A stretch of DNA of 64,000 nt from Methyloversatilis sp. XJ19-49. GTDB lineage: Bacteria > Pseudomonadota > Gammaproteobacteria > Burkholderiales > Rhodocyclaceae. Below the pieces are notes generated by a model. That model saw only the letters and a program-made list of their open reading frames with translations, was not told the origin of the DNA and did not search any database. Below, piece by piece: positions 54,631-62,022 of the stretch. Numbering within the stretch: position 1 is the stretch's first letter; each line of letters begins with the position of its first letter. The translations under genes were made by a program, and so were the position numbers. The stretch lies in assembly GCF_024580145.1 (NCBI RefSeq), contig NZ_JANINI010000010.1, forward strand, positions 3,275 through 67,274, in the 5' to 3' direction.

Positions 54631-55649
54631 TCGCCCAGCGAGTAGGGCATCGGCAGCAGCGTCAGCGCGGCGCCATCCGGGCTGGCCAGCTTGACAGCGC
54701 CGGCGGTCGTGCTCGACATCTGGATCACGGCCAGCAGTTCACAGCCGCCATCCGGATGGGCGACCGCATCGACCACTTCGCCGCAGGCCTGATCGTTCGT
54801 GTCGGCGCCATACACCGGTGTACCGGCCGGCGGGGGCAGGCAGTCGGCCTGCGCGCGGTACATGCGTCGCTTGAGCTTGCCCAGATACTGGGTACGGGCG
54901 ACGATTTCCTGCCCCGGATAGCAGCCCTTCTTGAAATTCACGCCGCCGGTCAGCTCGAAATTCACCATCTGCGGCACGAAGGACTCCTGCGTTTCGGGCC
55001 ACACGCTGACGAGACCGTCGCGGATGTCGAAACGCCGCCAGACCGGGGTGCCGGCAGGCGTTGCGTGCGCCGACAGCGCGCGCCAGAGCGATGCGAGGCG
55101 TTCTGCCGGCAGCACGATTTCGAATCTGTCCTCGGCCAGCCTGAGCACCGTCACGTCGTCGGCGCTCGCCGCGGTCATGACGTCTGCAGGCACCGGCAGG
55201 CCGGCGGCATGCAGGGCGGCGACGGCGTTGCCGCCGGCCAGTCCGAGTGCCGGCCGCGCTGCGCTACTGTCCGAAAGCGTCACTTTCGAGCGCAGCACAT
55301 ACATCGACAGCTTCCTGCGCATCGGTTCGGCCAGCGCTGTCGGCAACTGCACGACCACGGCACTGCCCTCGCGCCAGATCGTGAATGCGGCCAGCAGGCG
55401 TCCCTTCGCACTGCAGAAGCCGGCGAGCCGCGCGGTGTCGGCCGGCAGGCCCTTGACGTCCTGCGTCAGCAGGTTGTGCAGGAAGGCCGAGGCGTCCTCG
55501 CCGTCGGCGTGCAGACGCGACAGGTGGCTCAGCGGAACGAGCACGGTGGCGTCGTGCGCCGCGCGCATTTCGGCGGCGGCATCCTGCATGGCCGGAAACT
55601 GGCCATCGTTGGCCACTGTGCCGGCCGGGAGAAGATCGGTGAAGGTCAT
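54627..55649 (-). CDS. ygfZ: folate-dependent Fe-S cluster protein YgfZ
   Basis: A 340-residue GcvT-related protein that helps repair or assemble [4Fe-4S] clusters. The diagnostic motif KGCYPGQEIVARTQYLGK (near 227-245) with its conserved Cys is intact. The N terminus has HLSRLHADGEDASAFLHNLLTQDV. It is divergent from mltG and followed by DUF4936 and NRDE in one minus-strand run. Confidence 0.95.
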   Translation of the reverse strand: MTFTDLLPAGTVANDGQFPAMQDAAAEMRAAHDATVLVPLSHLSRLHADGEDASAFLHNLLTQDVKGLPADTARLAGFCSAKGRLLAAFTIWREGSAVVVQLPTALAEPMRRKLSMYVLRSKVTLSDSSAARPALGLAGGNAVAALHAAGLPVPADVMTAASADDVTVLRLAEDRFEIVLPAERLASLWRALSAHATPAGTPVWRRFDIRDGLVSVWPETQESFVPQMVNFELTGGVNFKKGCYPGQEIVARTQYLGKLKRRMYRAQADCLPPPAGTPVYGADTNDQACGEVVDAVAHPDGGCELLAVIQMSSTTAGAVKLASPDGAALTLLPMPYSLGE

Positions 55650-55760
55650 GGTATGCGGAAACGGAAGTCAGACAGTTGATGCTGAAGGTCGGCGACCACG
55701 TCGGAGAGGTTAACATATGCGACCCGGCGTGCTGCGCCGCCCGCCAAACGCCTTTCCCGC

Positions 55761-56774
55761 ATGATCCGTGTTCTCGTCCGTCTCGCCCTGCTTGCGCTGG
55801 TCGCCGCGCTTGCCGCCGTCGCTGCATTGGCCTGGTATGCCCAGCGTCCGCTGGTCTGGGACGGCGAGGCGGTCGAATTCACACTGCGCCCCGGAACGGC
55901 CCTGCGTCAGGCGACGCGTCAGATTGCCGCAGCCGGTGTGCCGGTCGAGCCGGCCCTGATGGGGCTGATCGGGCGGGTGGCCGTCGACGGCACGAAGCTG
56001 CAGGCCGGCAGCTATGCCTTTCGCAGCGGGCTGACGCCAGTCGAACTGCTCGAAATGATGACGCGCGGCGACGTGACGCTGCGCGAGGTGCGCCTGATCG
56101 AAGGCTGGACCTGGCGTCAGGCACGCGCGGCGCTGGCGGCGCACCCGGATCTGCTGCAGGAGGCGGCGGCGCTGGATGACGCGCAGCTGCTTGCCCGCAT
56201 CGGCAGCGATGCGCCCTTCGCCGAAGGCTGGTTTTTCCCCGACACCTATCTGTTCGCCAGGGGCGACAGTGATCTTTCGGTGCTCAGACGTGCCCATCAC
56301 GCGATGCAGGCCCAGCTTGCGCAGGCGTGGCAGAACCGCACGGCCGATCTGCCTTATCGCTCGCCGCAGGACGCGCTGATCATGGCGTCCATCATCGAAA
56401 AGGAAACCGGTACCGCCACCGACCGGCCGATGATCGCCTCGGTGTTCGTCAATCGGCTGCGCGTCGGCATGCCGCTGCAGACCGATCCGACCGTGATCTA
56501 TGGTCTGGGCGAGCGCTTCGACGGCAATCTCACTCGCGCCCATCTGCGTGCAGACACGCCGTACAACACCTATACCCGGGGCGGCTTGCCGCCAACGCCG
56601 ATCGCACTGCCCGGCCGGGCGGCGATCGATGCCGCCCTCAATCCGGCGCCCAGCCCCTACTATTACTTCGTCGCACGCGGCGACGGCAGCAGCGAGTTTT
56701 CGCGCACGCTGGCAGAACACAACCGAGCCGTCGACCGCTTTCAGCGTCGTCCGGCGAAGAGTGAGCGCAAATGA
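55761..56774 (+). CDS. mltG: endolytic murein transglycosylase MltG
   Basis: A 337-residue YceG/MltG protein. One N-terminal membrane helix (about 5-25) anchors a periplasmic LysM-like and catalytic region. Catalytic Glu lies in ASIIEKETG (near 214), followed by [21 protein letters not shown] and [18 protein letters not shown]. It cuts nascent glycan strands and sets their length. Its stop overlaps the tmk ATG, the conserved mltG-tmk-holB order. Confidence 0.95.
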   Translation: MIRVLVRLALLALVAALAAVAALAWYAQRPLVWDGEAVEFTLRPGTALRQATRQIAAAGVPVEPALMGLIGRVAVDGTKLQAGSYAFRSGLTPVELLEMMTRGDVTLREVRLIEGWTWRQARAALAAHPDLLQEAAALDDAQLLARIGSDAPFAEGWFFPDTYLFARGDSDLSVLRRAHHAMQAQLAQAWQNRTADLPYRSPQDALIMASIIEKETGTATDRPMIASVFVNRLRVGMPLQTDPTVIYGLGERFDGNLTRAHLRADTPYNTYTRGGLPPTPIALPGRAAIDAALNPAPSPYYYFVARGDGSSEFSRTLAEHNRAVDRFQRRPAKSERK

Positions 56775-57430
56775 ACGCAACCCGGATGAACGAAGGCGAG
56801 GCCGCCCTACAGATGCAGACACACCGTTTCATCACTTTCGAAGGCATGGATGGCGCCGGCAAGAGCACCCAGATCGTCCACGCGGCGGACTGGTTGCGCA
56901 CGCGCGGCGATTCCGTGCTGCTGACCCGCGAGCCGGGCGGCACGCCACTGGGCGAATCGCTGCGCGCATTGCTGCTGCACGAAGCCATGCATGCCGATAC
57001 CGAGGCCCTGCTGATGTTTGCTGCCCGTCGCGAACATCTGGCACAGGTGATCGAGCCCGCGCTGGCGCGTGGCGAGTGGGTGTTGTGTGACCGTTACACA
57101 GACGCCAGCTTCGCCTATCAGGGCGGCGGTCGGGGCATCGATGCGGCACGGCTCGGCGTGCTGGAACAGTGGGTCCAGCGCGGCCTGCAGCCGGGCCTGA
57201 CGCTGCTGTTCGATCTGCCGTGCGAAGTTGCGGCGCAGCGTCTGGCGGCGAGTGGCGGCGACCCGGATCGATTCGAGCGCGAACAGGCCGACTTCTTCAA
57301 CCGCGTACGGACTGCCTATCTTGAACGGGCCACCGCCGAGGCCGCGCGCATTCGCGTCATCGATGCTTCAACGAGCCCGGATATTGTTTCGATTCAACTT
57401 GAAGAAATACTTTCAAAGTACTGTAATTAA
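56771..57430 (+). CDS. tmk: thymidylate kinase
   Basis: A 219-residue dTMP kinase: P-loop [45 protein letters not shown]. The normal protein is ~205-210 residues, so one of the internal ATGs (56786, or 56813 giving [11 protein letters not shown]) may be the true start. The last ~60 bp are A/T-rich and use TTT, ATA and AAA codons, unlike the rest. holB begins right after the stop. Confidence 0.95.
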   Translation: MNATRMNEGEAALQMQTHRFITFEGMDGAGKSTQIVHAADWLRTRGDSVLLTREPGGTPLGESLRALLLHEAMHADTEALLMFAARREHLAQVIEPALARGEWVLCDRYTDASFAYQGGGRGIDAARLGVLEQWVQRGLQPGLTLLFDLPCEVAAQRLAASGGDPDRFEREQADFFNRVRTAYLERATAEAARIRVIDASTSPDIVSIQLEEILSKYCN

Positions 57431-58483
57431 ATGATTTACGATTGGTTGAAGCCACAGTGGAATCAGGTGCTCGCCGGCGCGGACCGCATGCCGCACGCGC
57501 TGTTGCTGGCCGGCCCGTCCGGTGTCGGCAAGCGCGAATTCGCCGAGGCGCTGGCTGCGCGCATGTTGTGCGAGCGCGCCCGAGGCGCTGAAATCGCCTG
57601 TGGTGCGTGTGCGTCCTGCGTGCTGATCACGACCGACAATCATCCTGACCTGCTGACGGTGCGCCCGGAAGCGCTCGACGACGAAGCCGGCGAGGGCGAT
57701 GACGCAGAGGACGGCGAAGGCGGCAAGGCAAAGTCGAAACTGATCCGCATCGCGCAGGTGCGCGCCGTCATCGAACGGCTCGGCGTGGGATCGCACCAGG
57801 GGGGCTACCGCGTGGTGCTGCTGTATCCGGCTGAAGCCATGCTGTCCGAATCTGCCAATTCACTTCTCAAGGTACTTGAAGAACCACCGGTAAATACATT
57901 GTTTTTGTTGATTTCAGATCGACCAAGAAATCTGTTGCCGACGATACGCAGCCGAACCCGTCTGCTGCCCTTTCACCTGCCGCCGATCGACCAGTCGATG
58001 GCCTGGCTCAAGGCTCAGGGCATTGCGCAGGCGGCCGATGCGCTGGCGCTGTGTGCCGGGGCGCCGCTGCATGCACGCGATCTCGCCGCGTCAAAAGACG
58101 CTCAAATTCAAGGCCAGTTTGTCGATGATGTATCGAGGCTCGCCATCGACGCACCGCTGGACGTGGCGGCGCGCTGGGCCGGCTGGCTGCAGGGCCGCAA
58201 GAAGGGCGAGCCCGGGCTGACCGACCTGCCGACGCTGGTGACCTGGCTGCAGCGCTGGATGGCCGATCTGGTCATGCAGTCGACCGCCGGTGCGCCACGC
58301 GTCTTCGTGGCGCGTCAGGCGGCGTTGCAAGCGCTTGCACAACGCAGCGATGTCGCGACCGTGCTGCGTGGGTACAATGAATTGCTGAAAGTCCGGGCGC
58401 TGGCGCATCACCCGCTGAATGCCCGGCTTTTCGTGGAAGACATGCTGCTGCGTTACGCCAGGTTGTTCCGGGCGCCACGCTGA
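57431..58483 (+). CDS. holB: DNA polymerase III delta' subunit
   Basis: A 350-residue clamp-loader subunit. P-loop-like GPSGVGKREFAEALA, four Cys for zinc (MLCE...IACGACASC), and SLLKVLEEPPVNTLFLLISDRPRNLLPTIRSR, with sensor 1 present. A very acidic insert (about 76-96, rich in Asp/Glu/Gly) sits in the ATPase domain. The patch 57865-57950 is A/T-rich compared with its surroundings. It follows tmk in the order seen in many proteobacteria. Confidence 0.94.
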   Translation: MIYDWLKPQWNQVLAGADRMPHALLLAGPSGVGKREFAEALAARMLCERARGAEIACGACASCVLITTDNHPDLLTVRPEALDDEAGEGDDAEDGEGGKAKSKLIRIAQVRAVIERLGVGSHQGGYRVVLLYPAEAMLSESANSLLKVLEEPPVNTLFLLISDRPRNLLPTIRSRTRLLPFHLPPIDQSMAWLKAQGIAQAADALALCAGAPLHARDLAASKDAQIQGQFVDDVSRLAIDAPLDVAARWAGWLQGRKKGEPGLTDLPTLVTWLQRWMADLVMQSTAGAPRVFVARQAALQALAQRSDVATVLRGYNELLKVRALAHHPLNARLFVEDMLLRYARLFRAPR

Positions 58484-58529
58484 GCGAAACTTGATGTACT
58501 TGATGTCAGCAGACCCCGGGACAACAGGA

Positions 58530-58895
58530 ATGAGCGAACCGCAGGTCACGTCGGGCAACCGCCGCAGCGTACTGTCACTCGCCGTCAGTTCGAAATCGGT
58601 GCTGTACGCCGCCTACATGCCCTTCCTGAAGGGCGGCGGGATATTCCTGCCGACCAACCGCGTCTACAAGATAGGCGACGAGGTGTTCCTGCTGCTCCAG
58701 TTGATGGACGATCCGGCCAAGCTGCCGATCCAGGGCACCGTCGCGTGGGTGACACCGCCGGACGCGCAGGGAGGCAAGCAGCAGGGCATCGGCCTGCGCT
58801 TCGGTGAAGACGACAGCAGCAAGGCGGCCCGCGCCAAGATCGAATCCGTGATCGGCAGCCATCTGGCGTCCACGCGGCAGACGCACACGCTTTGA
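58530..58895 (+). CDS. PilZ domain protein (type IV pilus PilZ type)
   Basis: A 121-residue PilZ protein: VLSLAVSSKSVLYAAYMPFLKGGGIFLPTNR, then YKIGDEVFLLLQLMDDPAKLPIQGTVAWVTPPDAQGG and GIGLRF. As in pilus-type PilZ, the RxxxR c-di-GMP motif is not obvious at the N terminus, so it may act without binding c-di-GMP. ATG 58530 fits the homologous length; ATG 58503 and 58494 are alternatives. Its position between holB and tatD is the usual one. Confidence 0.92.
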   Translation: MSEPQVTSGNRRSVLSLAVSSKSVLYAAYMPFLKGGGIFLPTNRVYKIGDEVFLLLQLMDDPAKLPIQGTVAWVTPPDAQGGKQQGIGLRFGEDDSSKAARAKIESVIGSHLASTRQTHTL

Positions 58896-58901
58896 CCGGG
58901 C

Positions 58902-58922
58902 CGCCCGGGCGTGATCCGGGCG
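58902..58922 (+). terminator. possible hairpin between pilZ and tatD genes
   Basis: CGCCCGG-N7-CCGGGCG right after the PilZ stop; no T-run. It may be a weak terminator or spacer structure. Confidence 0.4.
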
Positions 58923-58954
58923 ACCCCAACGAATACGTTCTTTCCGGTTCTTCA

Positions 58955-59752
58955 ATGTTCATCGATTCCCATTGCCACATCGACTTTCCCGACCTGGCCG
59001 TCCGCGAGGACGAACTGATCGCCAACATGCGTGCGCAGCAGGTCAGTCACGCGCTGTGCGTGTCGGTCAATATCGAACAGTGGCCGCGCGTCACCGCGAT
59101 GGCAGGCCGGCACGACAATGTGTTCGCCTCGCTGGGCGTGCATCCGGACTATGAAGACGTGACCGAGCCGGATGTCGAGCAGCTGGTGAAGCTGTCCGAC
59201 CACCCGCGCGTCGTGGCGATCGGCGAAACCGGGCTGGATTACTTCCGCCTGACCGGTGACCTCGAGTGGCAGCGCGCGCGCTTCCGCACCCACATCCGGG
59301 CCGCGCGCGAATGCGGCAAGCCGCTGATCATCCACACCCGATCGGCGGCTGAAGACACGCTGGCCATCATGCGCGAGGAAAAGGCGCACGAGGTCGGTGG
59401 CGTCATGCACTGTTTCACCGAATCGCTGGAGGTGGCCGAAGCGGCGATCGACATGGATTTCTGCATTTCCTTTTCCGGCATCGTCACGTTCAAGAACGCG
59501 CAGTCGCTGCGTGATGTGGCCAGAGCCATTCCGGCGCGCGCCATGCTGATCGAAACCGATTCGCCCTACCTCGCGCCGGTGCCCTACCGCGGCAAGATGA
59601 ACGAGCCGTCCTTCGTGCCGCATGTGGCGGCCGAACTTGCGCGCGTGCGCGACATGTCGCTCGATGATGTCGCCCGCGTCACCAGCGACAACTTCTTCCG
59701 CGTGTTCAGCGATGCCGCGCGGCTGGCCGGTCGCCTCGGAGTGGCGGCATGA
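58955..59752 (+). CDS. TatD-family metal-dependent DNase
   Basis: A 265-residue TatD/YcfH hydrolase: metal ligands SHCHID (HxH near the N terminus), IGETGLDYF, IIHTRSAAEDT, GGVMHCFTES, and LIETDSPYLAPVPYRGKMNEP. It is a TIM-barrel DNase of uncertain physiological role. ATG 58955 yields MFIDSHCHID, the family N terminus. The stop overlaps the ankyrin gene start. Confidence 0.95.
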   Translation: MFIDSHCHIDFPDLAVREDELIANMRAQQVSHALCVSVNIEQWPRVTAMAGRHDNVFASLGVHPDYEDVTEPDVEQLVKLSDHPRVVAIGETGLDYFRLTGDLEWQRARFRTHIRAARECGKPLIIHTRSAAEDTLAIMREEKAHEVGGVMHCFTESLEVAEAAIDMDFCISFSGIVTFKNAQSLRDVARAIPARAMLIETDSPYLAPVPYRGKMNEPSFVPHVAAELARVRDMSLDDVARVTSDNFFRVFSDAARLAGRLGVAA

Positions 59753-60384
59753 AGACACTGCGCATCGTGGTGCTGAGCACCTGCCTCGCGGCGACCAGCG
59801 GCGTACTGGGCGCCGCCTACGATGACCTGATCAATGCCGCCAATCTGGGCGACGCACGTACCGTGTCTGCCTTCGTGGATCGCGGGCTGGATGTGAATTC
59901 GGTCGATCCGCGCGGTGAAACGCTGCTGATCATCGCTTCGCGCGCGGGTCACCTCGATCTGGTCAAGGCACTGCTCGACCGACGCGCCAGACTCGAAGCC
60001 GTCAATGCGGTCGGCGAAACCGCACTTGCGGTGGCGGCATACAACGGTCACGCCGAAGTGGTCGACCTGCTGCTGGCGAAGGGCGCCGACCCGGTCAATA
60101 CGCAGGGCTGGTCGGCCCTGCATTACGCCGCCATGCAGGGACACAGCGCGCCGCTGAAGGCGCTGATCGCCCGCGGCGCACCGGTCGATGCGCTGGCGCC
60201 GAATGGCGCGACCGCATTGATGCTGGCCGCGCGCAGCAACAACATCGACACCGTGCGCGTGCTGCTGGCGGCGCGTGCCGATGCCCGGGTGCGCGGGCGC
60301 GACGGCGAAACGGCGGTTGACTGGGCACTGAAGGTCGGCAATACCGACGCAGCGGCGCTGATCCGCAAGTCGATGGGGCCGTGA
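59749..60384 (+). CDS. secreted ankyrin-repeat protein
   Basis: A 211-residue protein with a signal peptide (about 1-22, ending VLGAA) and about five ankyrin repeats (e.g. RGETLLIIASRAGHLDLVKALL, GETALAVAAYNGHAEVVDLLL, GWSALHYAAMQGHSAPLKALI, GATALMLAARSNNIDTVRVLL). It probably acts as a periplasmic binding protein. It is coupled to tatD upstream and queF downstream (TGATG). Confidence 0.92.
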   Translation: MKTLRIVVLSTCLAATSGVLGAAYDDLINAANLGDARTVSAFVDRGLDVNSVDPRGETLLIIASRAGHLDLVKALLDRRARLEAVNAVGETALAVAAYNGHAEVVDLLLAKGADPVNTQGWSALHYAAMQGHSAPLKALIARGAPVDALAPNGATALMLAARSNNIDTVRVLLAARADARVRGRDGETAVDWALKVGNTDAAALIRKSMGP

Positions 60385-61232
60385 TGGACGACGAACGCCA
60401 GTTGCCATCGCATTCGCCGCTCGGGCGCAGCTCCGACTATCCGGACCGCTACGACGCCGGCCTGCTGTTCCCGATGCAGCGCACCGCATCGCGCCAGTCG
60501 CTCGGTCTGTTGCAGGGCCAGCCGCTGCCGTTCTCCGGCATCGATCGCTGGCACGCGTGGGAAATATCCTGGCTGGACCCGCGTGGCAAACCGCAGGTGG
60601 CGATCGGGCGCTTCGACATTCCGGCCGACAGCCTGTGCATGGTCGAGTCCAAATCGCTGAAGCTCTACCTGAACAGCTACAACAACGAGCGCATGGTGTC
60701 GCGCGAAGCGGTGCGGGCGCTGATCGAAACCGATCTGTCGGCGGCCTGCCAGTCGGGTGTGATGGTCGAACTGCATGCGCTCGACGCCTTGCCGGCGCGG
60801 GTCGGGGAGCAGGGTAGCGCACTGCCGGGCGACTCGATCGATGCCCCGGAGCTGAGTTTCGACTGCTACCAGCCGGACCCCTCATTGCTGTCCGCGGGCG
60901 GTGATCCGGTCGAGGAGTGCCTGCGCTCCGACCTGCTGAAGACCAACTGCCCGGTCACGCTGCAGCCGGACTGGGCGACCCTGATGGTGCGTTATCGCGG
61001 CCCGCGCATCGATCGCGAAGGTCTGCTGCGCTATGTCGTGTCCTTCCGCAATCACGCCGATTTTCACGAACACTGCGTCGAGCGGATCTATATGGATCTG
61101 CTGCAGCGCTGCCGGCCCGAGCGTCTGACGGTTAACGCCTTCTACACGCGGCGTGGCGGGCTGGACATCAATCCCTGGCGCAGCAATTTCGAACAGCCGG
61201 ACGGGCGCTTCGTCAAACTTGCCCGTCAGTGA
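60384..61232 (+). CDS. queF: NADPH-dependent 7-cyano-7-deazaguanine reductase
   Basis: A 282-residue QueF of the long (E. coli) type, reducing preQ0 to preQ1 in queuosine synthesis. The NADPH/substrate region SKSLKLYLNSYNNERM lies near 90, the thioimide-forming Cys in LKTNCPVTLQPDW near 188, FRNHADFHEHCVERIY near 215-230, and YTRRGGLDINPWRSN near the end. ATG 60384 gives exactly the E. coli length; GTG 60381 is also possible. No other queuosine genes are in the window. The 3' end overlaps the convergent gene by 20 bp. Confidence 0.97.
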   Translation: MDDERQLPSHSPLGRSSDYPDRYDAGLLFPMQRTASRQSLGLLQGQPLPFSGIDRWHAWEISWLDPRGKPQVAIGRFDIPADSLCMVESKSLKLYLNSYNNERMVSREAVRALIETDLSAACQSGVMVELHALDALPARVGEQGSALPGDSIDAPELSFDCYQPDPSLLSAGGDPVEECLRSDLLKTNCPVTLQPDWATLMVRYRGPRIDREGLLRYVVSFRNHADFHEHCVERIYMDLLQRCRPERLTVNAFYTRRGGLDINPWRSNFEQPDGRFVKLARQ

Positions 61233-61938
61233 GCCGTTCGCGCAGCGCGCTGACCGCCGCGCGGAATTCGGGCGCACCGCCGTAACTGGGGTGACGCGCC
61301 GGCAGCGCGTCGATGCCCATGTCGGCCAGGCTGGCCTGGCAGATGCGGCCGATCGCCAGTCGCGGCACGCCCGGAAAAAGCTCGAGGAACTGTTCCAGCA
61401 GGGGCCGCAGCGCGCGCCGCTCGGTCACGCTGGGGGCGCGATTGGTCAGCGGCTGGTCCGGCAGGTGAGGGTGATAGGCGACTGCATTCCACAGCACGAA
61501 GTCGCGCGCCTGCCAGCGTTGGTCGCGCATCGCGCCCCACACGATGCTGGCGGTGCGTTCCAGCATGCCGTCGCGGTTCTTCAATTGCGGCAGCTCGCGG
61601 CTGGTGCGCCGGAATCGCCCATCGAAATAGTCATCAAAGCAATCGGCGCCATGTCCGTCGGTACCGCGCGCCAGCACGTCGCGTTCGCTGGTCATCGCCA
61701 TGCCGGAGAATTTGGCGCCGCTGTAACTGGGGGCCTCGGCGATCAGCAGCACGCGGGCGCGGCCCAGCCGGGCGGCCAGATAGCGATGCAGGTGGTCGGC
61801 ACGGATCTGCGGGGCGTCCGGCGAGCAGTCGTGCACCGGGTCGTGGTCGCCCCACGGGTTGAACATCGTGCCCGGGTCGGGAATCAGCGCGCCGGCGACG
61901 ACGGCGGTCACGAAATTGTCGAGATCGTTTGCGGACAT
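61213..61938 (-). CDS. uracil-DNA glycosylase superfamily protein
   Basis: A 241-residue protein. VLLIAEAPSYSGAKFSGMAMTSERDVL resembles UDG motif 1 with an atypical sequence, LWNAVAYHPH resembles the middle motif, and ARHPSYGG sits where UDGs have HPS. The catalytic acid of classical family 1 is not evident, so the activity is unsure. ATG 61938 is used because the frame upstream, inside the divergent permease gene, is a shadow. Confidence 0.8.
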   Translation of the reverse strand: MSANDLDNFVTAVVAGALIPDPGTMFNPWGDHDPVHDCSPDAPQIRADHLHRYLAARLGRARVLLIAEAPSYSGAKFSGMAMTSERDVLARGTDGHGADCFDDYFDGRFRRTSRELPQLKNRDGMLERTASIVWGAMRDQRWQARDFVLWNAVAYHPHLPDQPLTNRAPSVTERRALRPLLEQFLELFPGVPRLAIGRICQASLADMGIDALPARHPSYGGAPEFRAAVSALRERLTDGQV

Positions 61939-62022
61939 CGAAGGTCTCACTGGCCGGACACGAAAGGCGCGCATTGTGCATGACAAGAACCCGCACGGAA
62001 AATTGAAAGCAGAAAGCACCCG

